DNA from: RGIG9041 sp045541455
Lineage (GTDB): Bacteria; Bacillota; Clostridia; Oscillospirales; QAKW01
DNA length: 64,000 bases
Reading direction: 5' to 3'
Assembly: GCA_045541455.1 (NCBI GenBank)
Contig: JAZQJA010000012.1
Span: forward strand, 1-64,000
Positions 1-7,789 of the stretch are shown piece by piece. The notes beneath the pieces are model-generated. The model had not been told where the DNA came from, ran no database searches, and saw only the letters and a list, made by a program, of their open reading frames with translations. A program made the translations under genes and the position numbers. Positions within the stretch are counted from its first letter, which is position 1. The number at the start of each line of letters is the position of its first letter.

Positions 1-136
1 TAAGGGTTATATTAGTAGTTATTTAAGTTAATTTTTTGATTTGTCTATATACACAACACACTCTTTTATATAACAACTTCTCTCACATTCTTACTACCAC
101 AAGATAAATCTTTTTAAATTTAACTTAAAATTTAAA

Positions 137-172
137 ACGCATAGACCTGACTTTGATTTATGGCCTATGCGT
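137..172 (-). terminator. Intrinsic terminator of the small gene
   Basis: An inverted repeat of about 11 bp (ACGCATAG... and ...CTATGCGT) with one mismatch overlaps the end of the 37-codon frame. Read leftward it is followed by TTTTAAATTTT, so it fits a terminator for the minus-strand transcript. Rightward there is no T-run. Confidence 0.6.
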
Positions 173-278
173 GTATACTAACGATTTTAAGTTTACCTCT
201 CCACAGTTCGAAACCGTTAAAAACTGTATTTTGCACAGTGCCGTGCGATTTTGTTTTAATATTTAATTTTTTAATCAT
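165..278 (-). CDS. Putative small protein, 37 aa
   Basis: Unrecognised small protein. It starts at an ATG preceded by AAAGGGTGG at good spacing and ends inside a terminator stem. The product is basic: it begins MIKKLNIK, has FELWRGKLKI near the C-terminus, and shows no membrane segment, cysteine or signal peptide. A consensus promoter (TTGACA, 17-bp spacer, TATTAT) lies about 70 bases upstream, so promoter, ribosome site, frame and terminator form one compact unit of about 210 bases. I infer a real, independently transcribed gene. A non-coding RNA that happens to contain a frame is the alternative. Confidence 0.5.
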   Translation of the reverse strand: MIKKLNIKTKSHGTVQNTVFNGFELWRGKLKIVSIHA

Positions 279-343
279 CGCAACCACCCTTTCTGTGCAA
301 ATTTTTTAACTTTTTCGTTTGCCTGTATCCTCTTTTCACCTAT

Positions 344-372
344 ATAATACAAAACATTTAATCTTTTGTCAA
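344..372 (-). promoter_or_regulatory. Sigma-A promoter of the small gene
   Basis: Read leftward: TTGACA at 367-372, a 17-bp spacer, TATTAT at 344-349. Both boxes are near consensus. Confidence 0.7.
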
Positions 373-488
373 TACTTTTTAGCAAATTTACTAAAAAATA
401 TTTTAAAAAAGGTTTTACTTATTAATAGGGGTGTAGTTGGCATAGAGAGAAATTTAGGCGAATACCATATTAAAAAGGAGTGATTTTT

Positions 489-1088
489 TTGGCTGATGTA
501 TATTTATCACCGTCATCAGAGCATTTTAATACAGGGTATGGAAATTACGGCATTGAGGAGCAGAGAATGAACCTCATTGCCGATGTTGTTGAGTACGAAT
601 TGCAACGAGCAGGAGTTACTACCGACCGAAACAGTCCAGATATGACGCTAACCGAAATTGTTGCAGACTCCAATGCAAAATCACCTAAAATTCATGTGTC
701 TATTCAGTCACAAAGTTACGACACGGCAACGCGGGGTGCAGAGGTTATATATTACAGAGAGGGCGGAAACGGTCAGCGTTTAGCAAGTGATATTTATAAT
801 TTTTTAAGTCCTATAACACCTACAGAGGATATTGGGCTTACAGACGGATCAGATGCGTTTGGCGGGCTTGGATATTATCAGTTGCGAAGAACACGCGCGC
901 CTGCCGTACTTGTAATTGTGGGATTTCACGATAACCCGCTCGACGCTGACTTTATTATAGATAACACTTACGAAATAGGTGTTGCGATTGCAAAAGGAAT
1001 TTTAGAATATCTAGGCGTACCTTATACCGAGGACACAGAGCAAAACGTTAATAATCTAAAAGCGCAGTACAACGGTGTTATTTTTTAA
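489..1088 (+). CDS. Amidase_3-like protein with degenerate active site
   Basis: Resembles a family of short N-acetylmuramoyl-L-alanine amidases (Amidase_3 fold) that cut the peptide stem from peptidoglycan. Seen: N-terminal YLSPSS, then YGNYGIEEQRMN, SNAKSPKIHV, TRGAEV, and PAVLVIVGFHDNP near the C-terminus. I chose the TTG at 489 because AAAAAGGAG lies 8 bases upstream; the GTG at 480 has no ribosome site. This gives 199 aa with no signal peptide. Oddity: the zinc-binding His of the usual HVSIH motif is Gln73, and the catalytic Glu of the usual VLVEVGF motif is Ile143, so hydrolysis is doubtful. It may be a binding or structural relative. It converges on the deacetylase gene with an 11-base overlap. 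Confidence 0.7.
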   Translation: MADVYLSPSSEHFNTGYGNYGIEEQRMNLIADVVEYELQRAGVTTDRNSPDMTLTEIVADSNAKSPKIHVSIQSQSYDTATRGAEVIYYREGGNGQRLASDIYNFLSPITPTEDIGLTDGSDAFGGLGYYQLRRTRAPAVLVIVGFHDNPLDADFIIDNTYEIGVAIAKGILEYLGVPYTEDTEQNVNNLKAQYNGVIF

Positions 1089-1857
1089 AGTTTTCAAGGC
1101 TTTCAAAAGTATAGCCTTTTTGACGAAGAGTGTCTATAACCTCAGGCAGAATTTCACAATTTGTTTTTGAAGTGGAATGGAGCAAAATTACGGCACCGTT
1201 ATGAATACGCGAGTAGATTTTTTCTTTAGCACCCGCGGCTGAGGGTTGGTCGTTTGTATCCCAGTCGTAATAGGCAAATGACCAAAAAACAGTTTTAAGT
1301 CCTAGTTTTTGGTTATAATCCAGTGCTTGTTTGGAAAACCTGCCGCTAGGAAATCTGAAATATTTTGTAGGGGTATAGCCCAAATCGTAAATAAGTTTTT
1401 CCCACTCGGTTATCTGCTTTTCATAAGAAGAATAGTCTATAAGTTTTGTCATATCGGGATGTTTTAGTGTATGGTTACATACAAGGTGTCCCTCGTCGTA
1501 CATACGTTTTATAAGGTCGGGGTTTGTTTTCACAAAATTCCCATCGACAAAAAACGCAGCCTTTACATTTTTATCCTTAAGTGTATCAAGAATTTTTATA
1601 TGATAGCCGTTATCATACCCTGCATCAAATGTCAGATAAAGAGTTTGATTGTCGGCATTGCCAAGATAAAGGGTATCATAGTTATCCAAAAAATCGGCTT
1701 CGGGAATAACTTGTGGCTGTGTGTTATCGGTTGTAGGTTTAAAATACCAATCATACGGTGCGGTATCTTTACTGCCAGCAAACATTAAAAAAGGGAACGC
1801 TGCTGCAAGTACGGGAAGAATAATAAATCCTATAAATCTTTTATACAGTTTTTCCAT
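1078..1857 (-). CDS. pdaA: Polysaccharide deacetylase, PdaA-type
   Basis: NodB-type carbohydrate esterase closely resembling PdaA, which removes the acetyl group from N-acetylmuramic acid during formation of muramic-delta-lactam in spore cortex. Seen: one N-terminal hydrophobic segment (membrane anchor or signal), then the motifs TFDAGYDNG, NHTLKHPDMT (metal His pair), RFPSGRFS and ILLHSTS. The start is the ATG at 1857, with AGAAAGG seven bases upstream, which gives 259 aa. The family match implies spore formation, but no sporulation operon adjoins it. Its 3' end overlaps the amidase-like gene by 11 bases; both concern the cell wall, though convergent genes are not co-transcribed. Confidence 0.82.
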   Translation of the reverse strand: MEKLYKRFIGFIILPVLAAAFPFLMFAGSKDTAPYDWYFKPTTDNTQPQVIPEADFLDNYDTLYLGNADNQTLYLTFDAGYDNGYHIKILDTLKDKNVKAAFFVDGNFVKTNPDLIKRMYDEGHLVCNHTLKHPDMTKLIDYSSYEKQITEWEKLIYDLGYTPTKYFRFPSGRFSKQALDYNQKLGLKTVFWSFAYYDWDTNDQPSAAGAKEKIYSRIHNGAVILLHSTSKTNCEILPEVIDTLRQKGYTFESLENFKK

Positions 1858-1931
1858 AGTTTTGCCTTTCTGTTTTTTATATAGTTTTTGCAAAACTGTG
1901 TAAATTAAACGTAATTTGAGGAAAAATTATA

Positions 1932-2873
1932 ATGAATACTTTTTTGAGTGCCTTACCTATACTTCTTGTCATCGGTGTGATTTTTGTAAATGGATGGACC
2001 GATGCGCCAAGCGCAATAACAAGTTGTGTATGCGCAAAAGTATTATCAATGAAAAAAGCTGTAACACTTGCAGCAGTATGTAATTTTTTTGGAGTATTTA
2101 TTACAAGCAAACTAAGTTCTGCCGTTGCCGAAAATATTTTTAAAGCAACAGACAGTTCAACCGCTGCGCTTTGTGCATCAATGTCATCAGTTATCACACT
2201 TGCTGTATGCGCTTGGATTTTTGGTATTCCTACAAGCGAATCGCATGCGATAATTGCCGCCCTTACCGGCGCCACCCTTGCAAGTGGCAGTAAGGTAAAC
2301 ACAAACGTTCTGATTTTTACCGTAGTAGGTTTAATTTTATCTGTTGCAGTCGGTTTTATACTCGGTTATGCAATCTATGCTTATATTCGTTCAAAGTCGT
2401 TCTCGAGCAAAATTATGGCTAGATTTCAAGTTATAGGTGCAGCGTTTATGGCATTTATGCACGGAGCTCAAGACGGACAAAAATTTATTAGTATATACAT
2501 AGCGGCAGCGGGCGGCGGATTTATAATGTCTAATAAGATAGTTTTAATTTGTTCGGCTGTTATGGCACTGGGCACAGCATTCGGCGGAGGCAGAATTATA
2601 AAAACAATAGGGCAGAAAATGGTAGCACTTGACATAGAGCAAGGTACTGCATCTGACATTGCTGGGTCAATAAGTTTATTTTTATCTACTGTACTGGGTA
2701 TGCCTGTGTCAACAACACATGCAAAAACGGCAGCTGTTATGGGGTGCGGCTTTGTTACAGGCGGAATAAACAAAAAGACCGCAAGCGAAATGCTTGCGGC
2801 CTGGGTTATAACCTTCCCTGCTTGTTTTATAATGGGATATTTATTTACAAAACTCTTTAAAGTTCTGATTTGA
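1932..2873 (+). CDS. pit: Inorganic phosphate transporter, PiT family
   Basis: PiT/PHO4-family permease that carries phosphate (often as a metal-phosphate complex) across the membrane with protons. At 313 aa it is hydrophobic throughout with about ten membrane segments. The duplicated family signature is seen as NGWTDAPSAITS near the N-terminus and in the second half around MPVSTTHAKTAAVMG. A GAGG ribosome site lies just upstream of the ATG. There is no phoU-like gene beside it, although PiT genes are often paired with one. Its 3' end overlaps the convergent PHP gene by 17 bases. Confidence 0.88.
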   Translation: MNTFLSALPILLVIGVIFVNGWTDAPSAITSCVCAKVLSMKKAVTLAAVCNFFGVFITSKLSSAVAENIFKATDSSTAALCASMSSVITLAVCAWIFGIPTSESHAIIAALTGATLASGSKVNTNVLIFTVVGLILSVAVGFILGYAIYAYIRSKSFSSKIMARFQVIGAAFMAFMHGAQDGQKFISIYIAAAGGGFIMSNKIVLICSAVMALGTAFGGGRIIKTIGQKMVALDIEQGTASDIAGSISLFLSTVLGMPVSTTHAKTAAVMGCGFVTGGINKKTASEMLAAWVITFPACFIMGYLFTKLFKVLI

Positions 2874-3792
2874 GATATGCTTTTGTTATAGCCTTATTGT
2901 TATGTGTATCTATAACCTCAAAACGAACAAACGCGTATTCATCTTTAATTTCAAACACAGAATGAGTGAGTGAATCATCAAGTGCGCGAATTGCCTTATG
3001 ATAGCGATTTTGTGCACGCAAAATAACTGCACAGCACGGTTCGGTTTCTACATGTATTTCGCCGTTTTCTACATAAAGAGATTTAATAATAGGACCTGTT
3101 GACGCATATAGTTGACCGTCTATCATAGCGTTAATAACTGTATCATACTTAAGGTCTTTTGCCTTAATCATTGTAAAGCCGCCAAAACTGTCAGAATAAG
3201 GTCCGTCATAATCAGTCCAGTTATGGTTGTCATCCCCCGCAACAGGAACTACCGACTGGTCGCGGCGCATAATTTGGTTATATTCCTCATCGCCATAGCC
3301 GTTTGCGTACTCAACCTCACAACCGGTATTAAATACTTCAAACCCCCACAAGCCTTTAAGTTCTGTAAAGCTGCCACTTTCGTGCTGTGACCATCTTGGG
3401 TGATTATACTGAACAAGAAAACCCTCGGCATTGCCTTTTGCGATAATTGCGTTTACATTTTCAACAGTATGAATTTTTTCGTAGTCAAAAAGATAATCTC
3501 TGTTTTCATCTTTTGAATAAAAATTGAGATGATACGCCTGTTTGCGCCACTCTGTCACATCATATGCAACACCCGGCTCGATTGCGGTGATAGGTAAAAA
3601 TTCGTCGTCCTTAAGGTCGGGGTGCGGAACCAATATATCATGGTCGGAAAATGCCACAATGCTGTAGCCGTGCGATTTATACAGTTCCTTTATTTCTGCC
3701 GGTGTATATTTACCGTCAGAAACAGTTGTATGACAATGCATATTTGCTTTATACCAGTTGCCCTCGTTAGAGATCAAATATTTTCTTGACAT
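2857..3792 (-). CDS. PHP-domain metal-dependent phosphoesterase
   Basis: PHP-domain hydrolase (the fold of histidinol phosphatase and the polymerase PHP domain). The metal-binding motifs are visible: HCHTTVSDG near residue 20, AFSDHD, QYNHPRW and AGDDNHN. The ATG at 3792 has AGGAG upstream, giving about 311 aa. The substrate is unknown; a small phosphate ester or sugar phosphate is possible. A clear paralog lies at 54668-55642 and shares YLISNEG.WYKAN, VAFSDH and LVPHP. Between this gene and the downstream kinase-like gene is a 12-bp hairpin (3808-3839). Confidence 0.78.
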   Translation of the reverse strand: MSRKYLISNEGNWYKANMHCHTTVSDGKYTPAEIKELYKSHGYSIVAFSDHDILVPHPDLKDDEFLPITAIEPGVAYDVTEWRKQAYHLNFYSKDENRDYLFDYEKIHTVENVNAIIAKGNAEGFLVQYNHPRWSQHESGSFTELKGLWGFEVFNTGCEVEYANGYGDEEYNQIMRRDQSVVPVAGDDNHNWTDYDGPYSDSFGGFTMIKAKDLKYDTVINAMIDGQLYASTGPIIKSLYVENGEIHVETEPCCAVILRAQNRYHKAIRALDDSLTHSVFEIKDEYAFVRFEVIDTHNNKAITKAYLKSEL

Positions 3793-3807
3793 AAGTTTAT
3801 CTCCTGT

Positions 3808-3839
3808 ATCTATAGCCGAGAACAATAGTTCTCGGCTAT
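3808..3839. terminator. Hairpin, possible terminator
   Basis: Perfect 12-bp inverted repeat ATAGCCGAGAAC / GTTCTCGGCTAT with a 4-base loop. It sits 4 bases past the stop of the cytidylate-kinase-like gene. No strong T-run follows in the leftward direction, so termination is uncertain. Confidence 0.4.
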
Positions 3840-3842
3840 TTA

Positions 3843-4463
3843 TTAATTTTTATTTGAAATATAATTCATTATAACATCAACCGCTTTTTGTTCTGTGAGT
3901 TTTGACAGATTTAAAGTTATATCATAATTAGAGATATTTCCCCACTCACGATTGGTGTAATAATTATAGTAGCTACGGCGTTTTTTATCAGCCCTTGAAA
4001 TAATCTTAGCCGCCTCTTGTTCTGTAACGCCTTGTTCGGCAATTACGCGTTTAATACGATCCTCAGTTTTGGCATGAAGGAAAATATTAATACAATTTTC
4101 ACGGTCACGAAGTATGTAGTCAGAGCATCTGCCTACAAAAACACAGCCGCCCTCTTTTGCCATATCACGAATGATATCGGCTTGAATTTTATAAATTTTA
4201 TCATCTGTAAGCACATCATCAAGTTTAACGTAGGCGCCACGAGATGAGTACATTCCCATTACTACTGAATAAAGTATACTGTTTGAAGGCTTTTTTTCAG
4301 CAGAATCAAAATGTTCTTCATGAATTCCACTTTTTTGTGATGCAAGCGAAATTATTTCACGGTCGTAAAATTTAAAACCTGTTCTGTCTGCCAGATTTTT
4401 AGCAAGTTCGTCACCGCCGCAATACGCCTCACGGCTGACAGTTATAATAAGTTTCTCAGACAT
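3843..4463 (-). CDS. Cytidylate kinase-like family protein
   Basis: Member of the cytidylate-kinase-like family (Cytidylate_kin2), nucleoside-monophosphate-kinase fold. Seen: ITVSREAYCGGDELAKNLA at the N-terminus (a loose phosphate-binding loop), YDREIISLAS, FVGRCSDYIL and a C-terminal helical part. It is not the canonical Cmk, which carries GPAGSGKS, so its true substrate is open. I use the ATG at 4463 because AGGAGG lies 7 bases upstream, giving 206 aa. It is read leftward from fakA with only 26 bases between, so it is probably co-transcribed. Confidence 0.72.
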   Translation of the reverse strand: MSEKLIITVSREAYCGGDELAKNLADRTGFKFYDREIISLASQKSGIHEEHFDSAEKKPSNSILYSVVMGMYSSRGAYVKLDDVLTDDKIYKIQADIIRDMAKEGGCVFVGRCSDYILRDRENCINIFLHAKTEDRIKRVIAEQGVTEQEAAKIISRADKKRRSYYNYYTNREWGNISNYDITLNLSKLTEQKAVDVIMNYISNKN

Positions 4464-4489
4464 CAAAATCCCTCCTAATACTATGATAA

Positions 4490-6103
4490 TTATTCAATTG
4501 AAAAGATATAGTGATAAACCGGCTGGCCACCAGGGAGCGTAATAACTTCTGCTTCAGGAGCCTTGCTGCTTATCAATTGGCTGATTTTTTCAGCGTCTTG
4601 TTCGGTAACACCTTCACCATAATAAACATTAATAAACTCGCCGCCGTCTGCTAGCATTTGGTCAAACATTTGTGATACAACAGATTCCATTGTATCTTCA
4701 ACATAAGTTACTTTGCCTTCAACAAGGCCGAGAAGTTGACCTTCTTTTATTTCTTTGCCATCAAATTCACTGTCACGGGCAGCGTATGTCACTTGAGATG
4801 TACGAACTGTTGTAATACTATCACGCATAGCACTTGCTATTTCTTCAGTACTCATAGACTCATCAAAATTTAAAAGTGCCGTAATACCTTGAGGAATTGT
4901 TTTTGTTTCTATTACAATTATTTCTCTATCCGAGAGGGAAACTGCTTGCTGAGCAGCCATAATAATATTTTTATTGTTAGGGAATACAAAAACTGTTTGT
5001 GCGGTAGTTTTATTTACCGCAGCCAAAATGTCATCGGTAGAGGGATTCATTGTCTGTCCACCCTCAACAACAACATCTACACCCATATCTTTAAATAAGG
5101 CTGCAAGTCCCTCACCTGCTGCAACAGAAACAAAACCATATTTTTTGTCAATAACAGGTGCTTCTGCCTTTTTTTCTTTAAATTGCTCGCGCATATTTTC
5201 AATTTTCATATTTACAAGAGGACCGAAACGAATAGCCTCTTCTATAGCGCGGCCGGGATGATTTGTATGCACATGAACTTTAATAATTTCACCGTCGTCT
5301 ACTACAACAACACAATCACCAATTGACTCAAGATACTTACGAAGTTCACCAGAGTCTTTTTTAGCAGCTTTGCTGTCTTTGTTAACAATATATTCAGTGC
5401 AGTAAGCAAAAACAATATCTTCTTCGCTTTCAAAAATATTAAATTCAGAAAAATCTGCCGGAACTTCTTCTTCAACAACATCGCCTGCTTCTACCGGTGC
5501 ACCGTCAAGGCATGAAAGCATACCTTCCAAAATTGTGGTAAGCCCTTTACCACCGGCATCAACAACATTTGCCTGTTTTAAGACGGGTAGCATTTCCGGA
5601 GTTTGATCAAGAGTTTTCTTTGCTTCGTCAAGATAAAAAGCAAAGGTATCACGTGCGCTATGTTCTACTTCGCTGTAAACCTTTGTGTTTTCAGCGGCAA
5701 CACGCGCAACTGTTAAAATAGTTCCCTCGGTCGGTTTCATAACTGCACCGTAAGCCGCTTTTACACCCGACTCAAAAGCTTTTGCAAGGGCCGCACCGTC
5801 AGCAGTGTCAAGACCGGAAAGACCTTTCGCAATGCCACGGAATAACAGTGACAAAATTACGCCGCTGTTACCTCTTGCCCCTTTAAGCAAAGAAGAGGCA
5901 ACAAGGTTTGATGTTTCTGATATACTTTTATCATTTATTGTGCGCATTGTTTTTGCAGCAGCCGAAATGGTGAGTGACATATTAGTGCCGGTATCACCGT
6001 CGGGTACCGGAAAAACATTAAGTGCGTTAATAGCATTTTTTTGGTTTTCAATATTATTTGCAGCGGATATCACCATATCCCTGAACATATTGCCGGTTAT
6101 CAT
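4490..6103 (-). CDS. fakA: Fatty acid kinase FakA (DAK2-domain protein, YloV)
   Basis: ATP-binding subunit of fatty acid kinase. It phosphorylates exogenous fatty acids presented by a DegV-type FakB, making acyl-phosphate for phospholipid synthesis. Seen: the N-terminal DAK2/DhaL-type domain with NVFPVPDGDTGTNMS (metal/ATP site) and GARGNSGVILS, a middle domain with KVHVHTNHPG, and a C-terminal DegV-like region containing VFVFPNNKNI. At 537 aa it has the family's usual length. It lies 14 bases downstream of the Asp23-like gene, the usual yloU-yloV pairing. A DegV protein that could act as FakB is encoded at 15993-16835. Confidence 0.88.
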   Translation of the reverse strand: MITGNMFRDMVISAANNIENQKNAINALNVFPVPDGDTGTNMSLTISAAAKTMRTINDKSISETSNLVASSLLKGARGNSGVILSLLFRGIAKGLSGLDTADGAALAKAFESGVKAAYGAVMKPTEGTILTVARVAAENTKVYSEVEHSARDTFAFYLDEAKKTLDQTPEMLPVLKQANVVDAGGKGLTTILEGMLSCLDGAPVEAGDVVEEEVPADFSEFNIFESEEDIVFAYCTEYIVNKDSKAAKKDSGELRKYLESIGDCVVVVDDGEIIKVHVHTNHPGRAIEEAIRFGPLVNMKIENMREQFKEKKAEAPVIDKKYGFVSVAAGEGLAALFKDMGVDVVVEGGQTMNPSTDDILAAVNKTTAQTVFVFPNNKNIIMAAQQAVSLSDREIIVIETKTIPQGITALLNFDESMSTEEIASAMRDSITTVRTSQVTYAARDSEFDGKEIKEGQLLGLVEGKVTYVEDTMESVVSQMFDQMLADGGEFINVYYGEGVTEQDAEKISQLISSKAPEAEVITLPGGQPVYHYIFSIE

Positions 6104-6117
6104 ATATATTAAACTCC

Positions 6118-6468
6118 TTAGTTTGTCTTCATAGCGTCAATATAAACATTGACTTTCTTAACGGCAAAGCCGGTCATTTTTTCAACAATGTATTTAACCT
6201 CTTTTGCAATACTTCTAGAAATTGCAGGAAGATTTACACCGTAACTTACAATTATATGAACATCAATTATTAAATCATTTCCGTCTGATGTTACACGAAC
6301 ACCTTTTTCATAGTTATCTTTTTTAAGCAGAGAAACAATACCTTCTGCCGTATTTTTTGATGCCATACCGACAACACCAAAGCAGTTATTAATAACATTA
6401 CCGACGATTTGTGCAAAAACGGTTTGTGTTATATTAATTTGACCGTTATGATTTTTAATGTCGAGCAT
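6118..6468 (-). CDS. Asp23/Gls24 family protein (YloU-like)
   Basis: Short Asp23/Gls24 (DUF322) protein, 116 aa. It shows the family pattern: GQINITQTVFAQIVGNVI at the N-terminus, then ISYGVNLPAISRSI-like strand-helix and a C-terminal KVNVYIDAMK. Members are linked to envelope stress or membrane-associated complexes. This small type is normally encoded directly before fakA, as here. AAAGGAGG precedes the ATG. It is separated from dnaJ upstream by an intrinsic terminator, so it starts a separate transcript. Confidence 0.85.
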   Translation of the reverse strand: MLDIKNHNGQINITQTVFAQIVGNVINNCFGVVGMASKNTAEGIVSLLKKDNYEKGVRVTSDGNDLIIDVHIIVSYGVNLPAISRSIAKEVKYIVEKMTGFAVKKVNVYIDAMKTN

Positions 6469-6562
6469 ATATATTTCCTCCTTTATGAGTATATACTTTC
6501 CGTATTATATATTTCATTATACCATTTTTTGTTTATTTTACAACCTTTTTTTAAAAAATAAA

Positions 6563-6586
6563 AAAAGCAGTCGTGCGACTGCTTTT
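6563..6586. terminator. Terminator of the heat-shock operon
   Basis: Inverted repeat AAAAGCAGTCG / CGACTGCTTTT with A-runs and T-runs on the two sides, immediately after the dnaJ stop. It could end transcription in either direction. Confidence 0.75.
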
Positions 6587-6588
6587 AA

Positions 6589-7731
6589 TTATTTGAAAAG
6601 TTGATTTATTTTTTCAAAAAACGATGTCTTTTTTGAAAGATTTTTATCGGTCAACGTGTCACTGAATTTTTTAAGTAAATCTTTTTGTTTAGAGGAGAGG
6701 TTGCGGGGAATTTCTACACTGACAGTTACATACATATCTCCCCTGCTCTTTGCACCAAGGTGTGTGACGCCTTTACCTTTAAACCTAAAAGTGCTGTCTG
6801 TCTGGGTGCCCTCCGGAACAGTATATTTCACCTTGCCATCCAATGTGGGAACTGTAAGTTCGGCACCGAGTGTAGCATCTACAAACGAAATAGGAATTTC
6901 ACAATAGAGGTCGTCACCGCGGCGTTCGAAAATTTTATGTTCCTTTACCATAACGGTTATAAACACATCTCCTGCCGGGCCGCCATTTCTGCCAGCATTA
7001 CCTTGAGAACGTAAAGTAAGCGTCTGTCCATTGTCGATTCCTGCAGGGATTTTGACCTTTGTTTTTTTGATTTCGCTTATAATTCCGCCCTGACAGTCGG
7101 GACAAGGCACCTTAATACGTTTGCCTGTACCATTACAAGTAGGACAAGTACGTTGAGATTGAACATTACCTAAAATAGTACGCTGAACAGTTGAAACAAC
7201 ACCTCTGCCGCCGCACTGCGAACAGGTTTCAAGTTCGGTACCACCTTTGGCACCGGTGCCATTACATTTTTTGCAAGCACTACGTTTTGTATATTTAATT
7301 TCCTTTTCACAACCAAACGCAGCTTCTTCAAATTCAATTGTAACACGAAGATGAATATCGTCACCTTTAGTGGGTGCATTTGCACGGCGTTGCGGGCTTC
7401 CACCCATACCGCCACCGAAAAAGGTTTCAAAAATATCTCCAAAACCGCCAAAATCAGCACCAAAGCCGCCAAAGCCACCGCCTGCGCCTGCATTGTAAGA
7501 CGGGTCTACCCCTGCATGACCAAACTGATCATAGCGTGCTTTTTTATCAGGGTCAGACAAAATTGTATGAGCTTCGTTTATTTCTTTAAACTTAGCCTCA
7601 GCCTCAGCATCACCGGGATTAAGGTCCGGATGATATTTACGAGCCATCTTTTTATAGGCTTTTTTTATTTCGTCCTCCGATGCGCCTTTTGAAAGGCCAA
7701 GGACCTCGTAATAATCTCTTTTTTCTGCCAT
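6589..7731 (-). CDS. dnaJ: Chaperone DnaJ
   Basis: Hsp40 co-chaperone that delivers unfolded clients to DnaK and stimulates its ATPase. Seen in order: a J domain with the HPD motif (KYHPDLNPGD, about residues 31-40), a Gly/Phe-rich linker, four CxxCxGxG zinc repeats (CKKCNGTG, CSQCGGRG, CPTCNGTG, CPDCQGG), and C-terminal substrate domains. 380 aa, full length. Last gene of the hrcA-grpE-dnaK-dnaJ operon. A strong hairpin lies between dnaK and dnaJ, so expression may be lower than that of dnaK. Confidence 0.97.
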   Translation of the reverse strand: MAEKRDYYEVLGLSKGASEDEIKKAYKKMARKYHPDLNPGDAEAEAKFKEINEAHTILSDPDKKARYDQFGHAGVDPSYNAGAGGGFGGFGADFGGFGDIFETFFGGGMGGSPQRRANAPTKGDDIHLRVTIEFEEAAFGCEKEIKYTKRSACKKCNGTGAKGGTELETCSQCGGRGVVSTVQRTILGNVQSQRTCPTCNGTGKRIKVPCPDCQGGIISEIKKTKVKIPAGIDNGQTLTLRSQGNAGRNGGPAGDVFITVMVKEHKIFERRGDDLYCEIPISFVDATLGAELTVPTLDGKVKYTVPEGTQTDSTFRFKGKGVTHLGAKSRGDMYVTVSVEIPRNLSSKQKDLLKKFSDTLTDKNLSKKTSFFEKINQLFK

Positions 7732-7745
7732 ACTCTAATACCCTT

Positions 7746-7781
7746 AAAAGATGGAGAGAAAGATTTTTCTCTCCATCTTTT
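7746..7781. terminator. Hairpin between dnaK and dnaJ
   Basis: Perfect 16-bp inverted repeat (AAAAGATGGAGAGAAA and complement) with a 4-base loop, A/T-flanked. It sits in the 58-base dnaK-dnaJ gap. It may be a partial terminator or an RNA-stability element setting the DnaK:DnaJ ratio. Confidence 0.6.
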
Positions 7782-7789
7782 TGCTTTAA

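Noticed and set aside
1471..1788. Open frames on the strand opposite to the deacetylase, dnaK, fakA and other genes
   Set aside because: They lie entirely inside well-supported genes, have no ribosome sites and show no family motifs.
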